DNA of 64,000 nt. It comes from GCA-2737725 sp965229355. Its GTDB lineage: Bacteria; Pseudomonadota; Alphaproteobacteria; Rhodospirillales; Rhodospirillaceae. Within the stretch, counting starts at the first letter, position 1. Every line of letters begins with the position of its first letter. The stretch spans positions 372,001-436,000 of the forward strand of contig OZ245869.1 in NCBI GenBank assembly GCA_965229355.1, read 5' to 3'. Under the pieces are notes generated by a model, which was not told where the DNA came from, did no database searches, and worked only from the letters and a program-made list of their open reading frames with translations. Made by a program: the position numbers and the translations under genes. This document shows, one piece after another, positions 48,269-56,989 of this stretch.

Positions 48269-49195
48269 TTAACGGCGCGTCGTTTTGCGCACTTGGCCCG
48301 CCCTTACTGTTTCAGGCGTCAGCACGTCTTTGCAATGGCCGCAGACCACAGCTGCACCCAGTCTGTGTTTGCATGGGCGATGCCGCACATAAATGGGTGC
48401 GCCCTTGGCCTCGCTGAGCCATTTATCACCCCAGAACATGAGACTGAGAGAGTGCGGATACGTATCCATGCCTTTTTTGGTCAGCCAGTATTCGTAGCGG
48501 GGTGGCGCTAATTCGTACAAACGCCGCTCGAGCATGCCGTTGGCTTCCAGCACCTTTAATCGGTCGGCTAAAATATTTGTGGCAATGCCAAGGTACGACT
48601 GAATGTCATCAAAACGATGCAAACCAAAATACTGCGCGGAAATTACCAATCCCGTCCATCTGTCTCCCGTCAAATCAATCACATGGGGTTGGTGATCAGC
48701 TTCAGACAGCTTTGAGCGACGATGAACCCGCTGCAGTGAAACACGCTCTGTTCCCGCTCCAGGCCCTTCCGCATATGTGCACTGGCGCATCACTACTTTA
48801 TCTTTGCAGTGCGTGCAGACCATCTCTGGGATCATGGGTTTACCGCAGCCTGCGTGAACAATAGTGGTTGGCATTCCGGGGTTCAGCACGCCCCATCGCA
48901 ATCCCCAGGCCCAAGCCATCAGTACAGAATCGAACAAGCCGCGCCCGCGCGGCGTGAGATGATAGTCCTGACGCGCCATGCCTTCGCGTAACGAGCGTCT
49001 TTCCAGAATACCGTTCTTGACCAGAAACTTCAGACGTTGCGCTAACGTGCTGCGGGCCATTCCACAGCGGGTCGAGAACTCATTGAATTGTGTGGCACCT
49101 AAAAATGCTTCGCGAATAATAAGTTGGCTCCAGCGGTCACCCAATGCATTGAGTGCGCGGTTAACCGAACTTTTGGGAAGCGCTTTAGCTTGCAT
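48269..49195 (-). CDS. Double-domain HxlR-type regulator with zinc-ribbon-like segments, second copy
   Basis: A 308-residue tandem HxlR protein like the one at 35416. Domain 1 (about 10-105) has 'NALGDRWSQLIIREAFLGATQFNEF' and 'RSTLAQRLKFLVKNGILERR'; domain 2 (about 165-262) has 'TGDRWTGLVISAQYFGLHRFDDI' and 'NILADRLKVLEANGMLERR'. Cys-rich segments follow each ('CGKPMIPEMVCTHCK' and 'HRLGAAVVCGHCKDV'). Its start overlaps the last codons of the upstream acyl-CoA ligase by 11 bases, so it is translated from the ligase transcript. It probably senses a pathway CoA-ester or acid. Confidence 0.88.
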   Translation of the reverse strand: MQAKALPKSSVNRALNALGDRWSQLIIREAFLGATQFNEFSTRCGMARSTLAQRLKFLVKNGILERRSLREGMARQDYHLTPRGRGLFDSVLMAWAWGLRWGVLNPGMPTTIVHAGCGKPMIPEMVCTHCKDKVVMRQCTYAEGPGAGTERVSLQRVHRRSKLSEADHQPHVIDLTGDRWTGLVISAQYFGLHRFDDIQSYLGIATNILADRLKVLEANGMLERRLYELAPPRYEYWLTKKGMDTYPHSLSLMFWGDKWLSEAKGAPIYVRHRPCKHRLGAAVVCGHCKDVLTPETVRAGQVRKTTRR

Positions 49196-50819
49196 TCGTT
49201 TTCAATTTATCGCGTTTCAACACAATTCCAGCGACCTCACGGTCCCATGTGGCAGATGTGACTCCTTGGGCGCGCAACTCTGTCTTCTGAATCTTATTTG
49301 TCGGCGTCTTGGGAAGTTCGGGCTCGATACGCACATAACGCGGCACCATATAGTGGGCCATGCGCGGAATGAGGAACTCGATCAAGGCGCGCGGATCGAC
49401 TGTTTGATCAGACTTGGGCGCAATCGTGATCATCACTTCTTCTTCACCATTCGCACAGGGCACACCATAAGCCGCCACTTCACGCACAGCAGGATAAGCG
49501 GCCACATCAGCTTCAACTTCAAGTGAAGATATATTTTCACCGCGACGGCGAATGGCGTCTTTCTTGCGGTCGACAAAGAAGAAATCGCCATCGTCATTGC
49601 GATACATGAGGTCGCCTGTGTGGAACCACCCATTGCGCCACGCAGCCGCTGTAGCTTCAGGGTTACCATAATATCCGGTCATCTGGTCCCACGGGCGATC
49701 ACTGCGGACGATGAACTCGCCAATCGTCCCGTGTGGCACTTCGATATCATTGTTATCGACAATACGGCACTGCACGCCGGATCTGGGGCGGCCACAACTG
49801 CGCGCTACTTTCACATTCACATCTGTAATCAACGGGCACGACAATTCCGTCATGTTAAAGCCCGAGACATAATCAAAGCCGTAGCGTTGTCCGAGCGCAA
49901 TGGTTTCATCGTTCACCGGCGCCAATGTGCAAATACGCAAAGGGTTATCGGCATCCGACGGATGGGGCTCATTCTTCGATAAGAATGTCGTCATCGCGCC
50001 AATCAGGCCGCTAATGGTGGTCGATTCGGTAATGCGGATTTGATTCCAGAAGTCTTTCGTATTGAACACATCAAACAAGGCAATGGACCCGCCAGACGCA
50101 GCCGCCGCCATGAAGCTTGATGTTCCGCCGACGTGATAGATCGGCAGGTTGATCAAAATACGATCATCGGGGCGCATATAGCCGTAGGAAATTTGGCCCG
50201 TGGTCCACTGATGCAAATACGTGGCAGGCACAGCCTTTGATGGGCCGGTTGTGCCCGAGGTGAAAATAATCACCATCGTGTCCCAAATTTGCGGCTGATA
50301 GCTGAGATCAACCGCATTCGCATCGCCGTCCAACACAGCGCGTGTTTCAATCGGGAGAGCGCTTTTCACGTCGCCAATCTCGCCAGCGTCCACGATCACG
50401 TTTTTAAGATCACCGCGATCAACAATATCCAAGCGTTCAACCAGAGCCGGGTGGGAAATGATCAGCTTGGCTTTGGACGTTTTAATCACGTGCTCAAGCA
50501 GGCGGCCTTTATAACTCAGGTTGATCGGCACCAACGCCGCGCCCAGATAATTTGCACCGAGCCATGCCCGCACAAGCGTTGGGCCATTGGGCAACCACGC
50601 CAAAACGGTGTCGCTTGGCTGCACGCCGCGCTTTTGCAGCGCCGCGGCTGTGCGCAACCCAATCTCACGCGTTTGCGCCCAGGTCCACACCGTGCCGTCT
50701 TCAAAGCGAATGAAGGGTTTATCAGGGCTCGCTGCGGCCCACTTATCGACCAAGCACGGCAATACGCAGTTCTCACGCGCAGGTGTGGCAGGGTTAAACC
50801 ACGGCGGACGCACACTCAT
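49185..50819 (-). CDS. Acyl-CoA ligase (AMP-dependent, ATP-dependent CoA synthetase-like)
   Basis: A 544-residue ANL ligase. 'IIFTSGTTGPSKAVPATYLHQW' (P-loop), 'VSGFNMTELSCP', 'GWFHTGDLMYRNDDGDFFFVDRKKDAIRRRGENISSLEVE' and the C-terminal 'PTNKIQKTEL' with the catalytic Lys are visible. The 'RRRGENISS' variant is typical of ligases for crotonobetaine/carnitine and related acids, so substrate assignment is open. Coupled to the HxlR gene downstream. AGGAGC ribosome site. Divergent from the MaoC hydratase. Confidence 0.9.
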   Translation of the reverse strand: MSVRPPWFNPATPARENCVLPCLVDKWAAASPDKPFIRFEDGTVWTWAQTREIGLRTAAALQKRGVQPSDTVLAWLPNGPTLVRAWLGANYLGAALVPINLSYKGRLLEHVIKTSKAKLIISHPALVERLDIVDRGDLKNVIVDAGEIGDVKSALPIETRAVLDGDANAVDLSYQPQIWDTMVIIFTSGTTGPSKAVPATYLHQWTTGQISYGYMRPDDRILINLPIYHVGGTSSFMAAAASGGSIALFDVFNTKDFWNQIRITESTTISGLIGAMTTFLSKNEPHPSDADNPLRICTLAPVNDETIALGQRYGFDYVSGFNMTELSCPLITDVNVKVARSCGRPRSGVQCRIVDNNDIEVPHGTIGEFIVRSDRPWDQMTGYYGNPEATAAAWRNGWFHTGDLMYRNDDGDFFFVDRKKDAIRRRGENISSLEVEADVAAYPAVREVAAYGVPCANGEEEVMITIAPKSDQTVDPRALIEFLIPRMAHYMVPRYVRIEPELPKTPTNKIQKTELRAQGVTSATWDREVAGIVLKRDKLKTNAS

Positions 50820-50906
50820 CAGTAAGCTCCTGTTTCGCGCTGGTCGCAGCGAAGCGATATTGCTAGCATTTCTGTATCAATGAACGACTGTACAACGGGG
50901 TACCGC

Positions 50907-51356
50907 ATGGCGCCGCTCTCACAACTTATAAATCGTGTTGGCGAAAGCTTGCCGCCCAGCGACTGGCTGACCATTACGCAGGACATGATCAACGACTTCG
51001 CGCGCATTACCGGTGATGACCAATGGATTCATGTGGATGTTGAGCGGTGTCACAAAGAATCTCCGTACGGCGTGCCGGTGGCTCACGGTTTGTTTGTTTT
51101 ATCCCTCGTTCCCAAGATGATCGCACAAGGACCAAAGTGGGCTGACTTCTCCAGCGGCGTAAACTATGGCTGCGATCAGGTACGCTACCCCTCACCCACA
51201 CGCGTGAATTCTCGTATTCGCATGCACCAAACGTTGAAAGCTGCTGACACATTCAAAAATGGTGCTGTTAAAGTAACCTTCGCCGTCACAGTGGAAATTG
51301 AAGGCGAAACAAAACCAGCCTGCTACACCGAGATGATCGCTGTACTATTCCCTTAA
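50907..51356 (+). CDS. MaoC-type acyl-CoA hydratase
   Basis: A 149-residue hot-dog-fold enzyme. Start at the ATG giving 'MAPLSQLINRVGESL', with a GGGG element upstream; a second ATG nine codons earlier is also possible. The signature 'INDFARITGDDQWIHVDVERC...PYGVPVAHGLFVLSLV' contains the catalytic Asp and His of R-specific enoyl-CoA hydratases. It adds water to an enoyl-CoA. Its stop overlaps the acyl-CoA dehydrogenase stop by four bases (convergent), so the two genes are tightly packed and belong to one beta-oxidation set. Confidence 0.9.
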   Translation: MAPLSQLINRVGESLPPSDWLTITQDMINDFARITGDDQWIHVDVERCHKESPYGVPVAHGLFVLSLVPKMIAQGPKWADFSSGVNYGCDQVRYPSPTRVNSRIRMHQTLKAADTFKNGAVKVTFAVTVEIEGETKPACYTEMIAVLFP

Positions 51357-52561
51357 GCTTTTTCAATCCGCCCAATTTCCATTTTCGCAACCGACTCGAT
51401 ATGGACTTCATCAGGGCCATCAGCCAAACGCAGCATGCGGGCGTTTGCATAGGCCGCGGCTAAGAAGAAGTCTTGGCTGACGCCGCCGCCGCCATGCACC
51501 TGCATGGCGCGATCAATCACAGCGCACGCCATACGGGGCGCGACCACCTTGATCATGGCAATGGCTTTGCGGGCTACTTTATTACCGTGCAAATCCATCT
51601 GTTCAGCGGCATCCAACACCAGTAAACGCGCCTGATCGATCTCCATCCGTGAGATTGCAATCTGATCACGCACAACACCCTGCTCGGCAATTTTGCGACC
51701 AAAAGCAGTGCGCGATTTCGCGCGTGCAATCATGGCTTCCAACGCACGCTCGGCGGAGCCAATGAGGCGCATGCAATGGTGAATACGGCCCGGCCCCAAA
51801 CGGCCTTGGGCAATTTCAAAGCCCTTGCCTTCGCCCAGAATAATATTTTCAGCAGGCACGCGCACATTTTCGAACACAATTTCAGCGTGGCCGTGCGGCG
51901 CATCGTCATAGCCAATGACGGACAACGGCCGCACGATTTTCACGCCCGGCGTGTCCATCGGCACCAAAATCATTGACTGCTGTTCATGCTTCGCTGCATT
52001 CGGATCGGTTTTGCCCATCAGAATAATAATCTTGCAGCGCGGGTCCATCGCGCCCGAACTCCACCACTTACGGCCATTAATGACGTACGATGAATTGCCG
52101 TCGCGCTTAATGTCGCAGGAAATATTGGTGGCATCAGAGGACGCAACCGCAGGCTCGGTCATCGCAAAGCACGAGCGGATTTTTCCATCCAACAATGGCG
52201 TCAGCCACTTTGCTTTTTGCTCTGCTGTGCCGTAACGCTCGAGCAACTCCATGTTTCCCGTATCAGGCGCAGCACAATTGAAAAACTCTGGCGCAATCAG
52301 TGAACGCCCCATCACTTCGCACAAAGGCGCATAGTCTAAGTTTGACAAACCATCGCCATGCCCCGGCAAAAAAAGGTTCCACAAACCAGCAGCACGGGCT
52401 TTGGCTTTCAGGTCTTCAACAATCGGCGGAATTTGCCAGCGATCAGCCAAGCCATGAAGTTGCTCAGCATGGGTTTTCTCAGCCGGGTAAACATGCTCAT
52501 CCATAAAAACGAGCAGTTGTTTGCGCAATTCTTGCGCACGCGGTGAAAGAGCATACCCCAT
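51353..52561 (-). CDS. Acyl-CoA dehydrogenase
   Basis: A 402-residue FAD enzyme of the ACAD family. 'CFAMTEPAVASSDATNIS' and 'GRKWWSSGAMDPRCKI' lie in the middle barrel, and 'MQVHGGGGVSQDFFLAAAYANARMLRLADGPDEVHIESVA' closes the C-terminal helical domain. The sequence is closest in style to ACAD10/11-like or FadE-type dehydrogenases for longer or branched acyl-CoAs. It introduces a double bond at C2-C3. It follows the phosphotransferase-like gene by 18 bases in the same operon. Convergent with the MaoC gene. Confidence 0.93.
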   Translation of the reverse strand: MGYALSPRAQELRKQLLVFMDEHVYPAEKTHAEQLHGLADRWQIPPIVEDLKAKARAAGLWNLFLPGHGDGLSNLDYAPLCEVMGRSLIAPEFFNCAAPDTGNMELLERYGTAEQKAKWLTPLLDGKIRSCFAMTEPAVASSDATNISCDIKRDGNSSYVINGRKWWSSGAMDPRCKIIILMGKTDPNAAKHEQQSMILVPMDTPGVKIVRPLSVIGYDDAPHGHAEIVFENVRVPAENIILGEGKGFEIAQGRLGPGRIHHCMRLIGSAERALEAMIARAKSRTAFGRKIAEQGVVRDQIAISRMEIDQARLLVLDAAEQMDLHGNKVARKAIAMIKVVAPRMACAVIDRAMQVHGGGGVSQDFFLAAAYANARMLRLADGPDEVHIESVAKMEIGRIEKA

Positions 52562-52579
52562 TGTGTCGTCTCCTGGTTC

Positions 52580-53644
52580 TTACGTGCTTTGGCTGCTGGC
52601 AATTGACCAACCCACAGCAGCGGATTGTTTAGCGACAGCACCATATAATTTTGCTTTTAAATCGCTGGCATTGCCTTGCAGGCTTCGCGCATACACGCCT
52701 TGCGTGATCGATGCCAAACGGAAATACGAGAAGGCCAAGTAAAATGCCCAATCGGGGATACCATCGCGCCCCGCCGTACGGCAGTAAATGGCAACCAACT
52801 CATCCTCGCTGGGAATGCCCAACGCTTCCAGATCAACGCCAGCCAAGCCTGCGAAAACTGGATCATCAGGCGGCATGCGGTACGCCATGCATGCATAAGC
52901 CAAATCTGCGAGTGGATGACCAATGGTGGCCAGTTCCCAATCGACAATCGCAATCACTTTTGGCGCCACCGGATCAATCAGCAAATTCCCAAGGCGGTAA
53001 TCGCCGTGCGCGACAGCCGCTTCGTTGGAGTTCGGAATATGGCTGGGCAACCAAGCCATTAATTGATCCATGGCCGGGATGTCTTCGGTTTTTGTCGCGA
53101 TATATTGCTTCGTCCAACGCTCAACTTGGCGCGTAAGATAGCCATCGGGGCGACCAAATGTTTCCAACCCACAGCCACGCCAATCAATACAGTGCAACGT
53201 GGCTAACGTTTCCGCCATCGACGTGTACACACCGCGACGTTGATCGGGCGTCGTATCGGGCATACCCGGGGCCGTGAACACGCGGTTCTCGACAAACGCC
53301 ATAACGTAGAAGGCCGTGCCAATAATGCTGGCATCTTCACACAGCACTAAAGGCTCGGGCACTGGCACGCCCGTTCCGTACAATGCTTTTAAAACTGCAA
53401 ACTCGCGTTCAACCTGATGCGCACTGGGCAACAGTTTGCCAGGCGGCTTCTTTCGCAACACATATTTGCGCTTTGATGTTGTGATTAAGAACGTCGGATT
53501 ACTTTGGCCGCCTTGGAATTGGCGGATCGACGCTGGCCCCATAAAGCCCGGCAAGGTTTGCGATAAATAGACCGCCAGCGCCGCTTCATCAAAGCGGTGT
53601 GCTGGCAAAATCTCGATCGGCTGCGCAATCGCGCTGCTCGTCAT
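52580..53644 (-). CDS. Phosphotransferase-family protein (APH/ACAD10 N-terminal-like)
   Basis: A 354-residue protein with the aminoglycoside-phosphotransferase/choline-kinase fold. 'FQGGQSNPTFLI...KYVLRKKPPGKLLPSAHQVEREFAVL' (Gly-rich loop and Lys), 'AVAHGDYRLGNLLID' (catalytic HGDxxxxN) and 'VIAIVDWELATIGHPLADLAYA' (metal-binding D-W-E) are present. In ACAD10/ACAD11 this domain phosphorylates a 4-hydroxyacyl-CoA before dehydration by the dehydrogenase. Here the two activities are separate genes in one operon, which supports hydroxyacid catabolism. GGAGGA ribosome site. Confidence 0.9.
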   Translation of the reverse strand: MTSSAIAQPIEILPAHRFDEAALAVYLSQTLPGFMGPASIRQFQGGQSNPTFLITTSKRKYVLRKKPPGKLLPSAHQVEREFAVLKALYGTGVPVPEPLVLCEDASIIGTAFYVMAFVENRVFTAPGMPDTTPDQRRGVYTSMAETLATLHCIDWRGCGLETFGRPDGYLTRQVERWTKQYIATKTEDIPAMDQLMAWLPSHIPNSNEAAVAHGDYRLGNLLIDPVAPKVIAIVDWELATIGHPLADLAYACMAYRMPPDDPVFAGLAGVDLEALGIPSEDELVAIYCRTAGRDGIPDWAFYLAFSYFRLASITQGVYARSLQGNASDLKAKLYGAVAKQSAAVGWSIASSQST

Positions 53645-53845
53645 GTCAAACCATCCTCCCCCAACCCAACCCCTGAAAGCATGACTCAGTAGTCGGTTGC
53701 ATAGATGAACCTAGTCCGGCGGTGAAAGCGTGGTCAAGCCCCGCAACGCCGCAGAAAAGGCCATAAATCCGATGGCTAATGGAACGGAACATATTTGAAC
53801 GCGTGCCGTTCCATACCCAGCGCCATAGAGGTTATGGAGAATGTC

Positions 53846-54010
53846 ATGTTGCGTGGCGACAAATCAGGTGCTGGACGTGGCAGCCATAAAGGCGGCGGTA
53901 AAGGCAATAGCCCCAAAATTAATGCGCAAGCACGGCCCACGCCACGCCGCCCTGCACCCCCGCGCAAAAAAGCGCAAGTTCAACGGCAAAGCAGCAGCAC
54001 CCGTCATTAA
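53846..54010 (+). CDS. Possible small basic protein
   Basis: A 54-residue Lys/Arg/Gly/Pro-rich open frame with a GGAGA element five bases before the ATG. It is low-complexity and highly basic ('GDKSGAGRGSHKGGGKG'), like small nucleic-acid-associated proteins, but I recognise no family. A different forward frame starting at 53841 is also open and runs into the next gene on the other strand. The 53645-54029 stretch otherwise holds nothing I can support, so this gene is uncertain. Confidence 0.3.
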   Translation: MLRGDKSGAGRGSHKGGGKGNSPKINAQARPTPRRPAPPRKKAQVQRQSSSTRH

Positions 54011-54029
54011 AAAAGGAAAACGATGCGGA

Positions 54030-54254
54030 CTAGCTTGCGGCTGCGTGATGGGCAGCTTGCGAGCAGTGATGGCAACAAAAGATGCGACCACCTTTCTCGA
54101 CGCCATGACCGATGATCTTGCACGAGCAATGGGCGCATGACGGCGCTATGGCTGTGATTGCGCATTCAAAACAGTCGAAGACATGCTTCTTTCCGTTTAA
54201 CGAAATTTCGAGCGGCTTGGAATAGTCATTCCCACATTGTTCGCACTTGGCCAC
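54030..54254 (-). CDS. Small Cys-rich metal-binding protein (prokaryotic metallothionein-like)
   Basis: A 74-residue protein starting at GTG with AGGAGG upstream. Nine Cys arranged as C-x2-C (N-terminus), 'FDCFECAI', 'SCAHCSCKIIGHG' and 'FCCHHCSQ', with several His, predict two or more zinc sites. This composition is common in a conserved family of short bacterial proteins beginning 'MAKCExCGNDY'. Function unknown; zinc binding or metal storage is likely. It stands alone between stress-type small genes. Confidence 0.85.
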   Translation of the reverse strand: MAKCEQCGNDYSKPLEISLNGKKHVFDCFECAITAIAPSCAHCSCKIIGHGVEKGGRIFCCHHCSQAAHHAAAS

Positions 54255-54276
54255 AGCCGCCTCCTAAAAAAATATT

Positions 54277-54483
54277 CTATGGATTCTCGTCGCTGTAGGG
54301 ACGGCCTTTACGTTCAGCGGGCTGGCCAGGCCGTGACGAATAAAGGGCAATAGCGCCTTCCAGTGCGGCAAGTTCAGGATTTTTCTCAGCCTTCTCACCG
54401 CGCTTGCGCAATTCGGCAGCGCGGCGCATGGCATTGGCGTAGTCATCAGAGGTCATTAAAAGAGGTGATCTACTAAAGTTCAT
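54277..54483 (-). CDS. Small protein of unknown function
   Basis: A 68-residue acidic/basic helical protein. Start at 'MNFSRSPLLMTSDDY', preceded by GGAG six bases upstream; an earlier Met five codons up has no site. 'DDYANAMRRAAELRKRGEKAEKNPELAALEGAIALYSSRPGQPAERKGRPY' looks like two helices plus a disordered tail, similar in size to some antitoxins, but no toxin partner is next to it. I do not recognise the family. Confidence 0.6.
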   Translation of the reverse strand: MNFSRSPLLMTSDDYANAMRRAAELRKRGEKAEKNPELAALEGAIALYSSRPGQPAERKGRPYSDENP

Positions 54484-54541
54484 CTCTTGCTCCATCAAAC
54501 TCGCTTGGCCATGCGCCGTAATACCGCAAGGTGTTTAGGTG

Positions 54542-54862
54542 CTAAATCGTCGGGTCAACGATGATTTGGTTCTTCACTGTTGTAACGCCCTTCACACTAT
54601 GGGCAACACGTTCAGCTTCAGCTTTTTCCAAAGCTGTCTTCACTTTGCCGCTCAGGGTGACATTGTTGTCTTGCGTGTCGACTTCGATTTGGAAAGCGCT
54701 GAGGGTCTTGTTCTTCACCATCTCTGCTTTGATCTTCGTCGTCACAGCCGCTTCTTCAACAGCGGACGGGCGGCTCTTATCCATTGTTTCGTTTGCCATT
54801 ACAAACGTCGGGACAAGGGCCAGCGAGGCTACGATAGCCAGGGGTTTCAAGAATTTAGACAT
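54542..54862 (-). CDS. BON-domain periplasmic protein (OsmY-like)
   Basis: A 106-residue exported protein. The signal peptide is residues 1-23 (ends VMA-NE). One BON domain (about 40-106) has 'TTKIKAEMVKNKTLSAFQIEVDTQDNNVTLSGKV' and 'HSVKGVTTVKNQIIVDP', the phospholipid-binding repeat of OsmY-type stress proteins. GGAGAT ribosome site. It probably protects the envelope under osmotic or other stress. Unlinked to the catabolic genes. Confidence 0.88.
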   Translation of the reverse strand: MSKFLKPLAIVASLALVPTFVMANETMDKSRPSAVEEAAVTTKIKAEMVKNKTLSAFQIEVDTQDNNVTLSGKVKTALEKAEAERVAHSVKGVTTVKNQIIVDPTI

Positions 54863-55103
54863 GGGTCATCTCCGTTCTTCGTGTTCAGGAGGCAGATTTC
54901 AACCGCCCCTCTGTAAACGGGATGTCGCACCTATTGTTCCCTATCGAGGGTTATTCAAGCGGTACGAGATAAAATCCATCAGATGCGATGGACTTTGGTT
55001 CCGGACTGTCACGCAAGCGTGATGAATAACGAAACAAAGCATATGACGGGGCCGTGGACGACTTGTTCAAGCCCTACGCACCCCGCACACACCAATGGCA
55101 AAC

Positions 55104-55745
55104 TTACGCGCGAGGTTCCATCAGGACGTGAGCGTTCTCGCTCGGGGACTCTTCAGCGAAACCACATTCGCTGCCCCCTTCCTCGGCACTTGTTTTACCA
55201 TCACGACCCCCTTCGGAGGCCCCCCCATCAAACGACGTGAGATAAATTTGAGCTAACGTGTCGCCCAGTTCGGCTGCGGCGCGCAGCTGCATGTATGTTT
55301 CTTTCTCAGCATACAACGCGCTTTTAGACTGCAAGTAGCAGGCGACCTCTGCGTCAAAATCTGGCGCTTCAGCTTCGACCGCAAGTTTGTGCCAGAAATC
55401 AGCGGCGTCTTGATCTTTCTTCACGCGCAAAACTGATTCGCTGAATGGATTGCCGAAAGCGCCTGTGAAAAGCGGCAACAACCGCCCTTCTTCGTAGACA
55501 TCGGCTAACGCATTTAGTGCTGGCTGATAGCCAAGCTTTGCTGATTGCAGCAAAGCGGAAATCGCGCGGCCTAAATCTTCATCCTGCGTAAAAATGTATT
55601 CGCGGAATTTCTCTTGGCCCCTATCCTCAGAGCTTGTCGCTTCAGATGAGCCGAGATCTGTTGCACCAAGAGGAGTTGCATTGGCTGGAGCAATCACAGA
55701 CAACAACAAAGCGCCATAAATCATGGCGATGCGCATGGCTTGCAT
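55104..55745 (-). CDS. Exported Sel1-like repeat protein
   Basis: A 213-residue protein with a signal peptide (about 1-24, ends ANA-TP). Repeats resembling Sel1/TPR are visible ('ALLQSAKLGYQPALNALADVYEEG', 'YMQLRAAAELGDTLAQIYLTSF'). The C-terminal 35 residues are Gly/Glu/Ser-rich and likely unstructured. Such proteins usually bind other proteins in the periplasm. The ribosome site is weak. The two neighbouring gaps of 241 and 201 bases hold no supported gene. Confidence 0.65.
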   Translation of the reverse strand: MQAMRIAMIYGALLLSVIAPANATPLGATDLGSSEATSSEDRGQEKFREYIFTQDEDLGRAISALLQSAKLGYQPALNALADVYEEGRLLPLFTGAFGNPFSESVLRVKKDQDAADFWHKLAVEAEAPDFDAEVACYLQSKSALYAEKETYMQLRAAAELGDTLAQIYLTSFDGGASEGGRDGKTSAEEGGSECGFAEESPSENAHVLMEPRA

Positions 55746-55946
55746 CGGTTATTCCCAAGTTTTTTCGTCCCGCGCAAAGCATAACAAAAGCGCCATCAAA
55801 AAGGGAAATAAGGCAGCAAGACAATGCGCCAACCGCGCAAAGCCAAAACATTGATACTTAAAATAAATTCGAGCTCCGCCACAATCCAATCTACGCAAGC
55901 TATGGGAAACTTTAAATCGCTAGCGATGAAGCGCCTAAAATAACGC

Positions 55947-56861
55947 CTATTTAAGCGCGCTTAAATTGAGCGCCGCCTTTGTGATGGACGCAATCATCTG
56001 TTTTGCTGCAGATGAACGTGCGGTATCGCGCCGCGCAAATATTCCGACATCTGTTGTGATCTCAACTTTCGACGAAGCGATTGTTTTCAACTCGCCTCGC
56101 TGCACATCCTTCGCCACGCAATCGATGGGCAGAAGCGAAGCTGCATCTGTGGATTTCGTTATCGAGACCATTAGTGACAGCGAATTCGTTTTGATAAATT
56201 CTGGTAGCGGTGAAATACCTGCGGACTGCAACAGAAGCCCGATACGATTTACTGTGGGATCGTGATCATAAATAACCCAACGCTCTTGCGCCAAATCAAC
56301 AATGGTCGGCGTGCGCTTTTTTTGGAAGACCGGATGCCCACCACGCACCACCAATTTATACTTCTGCTTAAATAAGCCGTCGAACTTCAGTGCTTGATCG
56401 TGTGCGAACGCTTCGTTGTAGCCGCAGAAGGCCAGATCAATTTCATTAATGACGAGCATGCGCGCCAAGTCGCCACTTTGGCCCTCGACAACTTTCAGCG
56501 CCACATCCGGGATTTTTGAGATAAAATGATTGAGCGCGAGCGGAAAAATATGGGTGCCGACATAAGGTGCCACGCCAACAACCAGCTTCGTATTTTTCAC
56601 AGTCTTCAAAGTGGCGATATCATCGCGGATGCGCGTGGTTTCATTCACAATTAGTTGCGCACGCGGCACAAGCATAGTGCCAAACGATGTCAACTTTACG
56701 CCACGCGCGCCACGAATAAATACATCTTCGCCCAACAAGGCTTCCAGGCTTTTAATGCTTTGAGTCAGCGCTGGTTGTGTGACGTTGAGGTGCTTGGCGG
56801 CTTTACCAAAACTTCCCAGTTCAGCGGATACCAGAAATCGCTTCAGTTGAACCAAATCCAT
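55947..56861 (-). CDS. LysR-type transcriptional regulator
   Basis: A 304-residue LysR protein. The N-terminal winged helix (1-65) reads 'MDLVQLKRFLVSAELGSFGKAAKHLNVTQPALTQSIKSLEALLG', and the effector domain follows ('LVVGVAPYVGTHIFPLAL', 'GYNEAF', 'LLPIDCV'). GGGGAT lies before the ATG. It is divergent from the small gene at 56990, the layout typical for a LysR regulator and its target, and 0.5 kb from the flavin oxidoreductase array. Target genes cannot be read from sequence. Confidence 0.93.
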   Translation of the reverse strand: MDLVQLKRFLVSAELGSFGKAAKHLNVTQPALTQSIKSLEALLGEDVFIRGARGVKLTSFGTMLVPRAQLIVNETTRIRDDIATLKTVKNTKLVVGVAPYVGTHIFPLALNHFISKIPDVALKVVEGQSGDLARMLVINEIDLAFCGYNEAFAHDQALKFDGLFKQKYKLVVRGGHPVFQKKRTPTIVDLAQERWVIYDHDPTVNRIGLLLQSAGISPLPEFIKTNSLSLMVSITKSTDAASLLPIDCVAKDVQRGELKTIASSKVEITTDVGIFARRDTARSSAAKQMIASITKAALNLSALK

Positions 56862-56989
56862 GGCATCCCCAAGTGGCGTAATGTCGGCGGCGATAAGAAG
56901 GCGTTATAGGAGGTAACGAGCGGTTATTATGCAAATCCTTAGGCGACCATTACCATGCCTTAAGCCCAACCCTTAAATCCGCAGATCAT

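Noticed and set aside
53841..54140. A 99-codon forward open frame overlapping the Cys-rich protein gene
   Set aside because: It overlaps a well-supported antisense gene by over 100 bases, and its low-complexity Ala/Lys-rich translation has no family.
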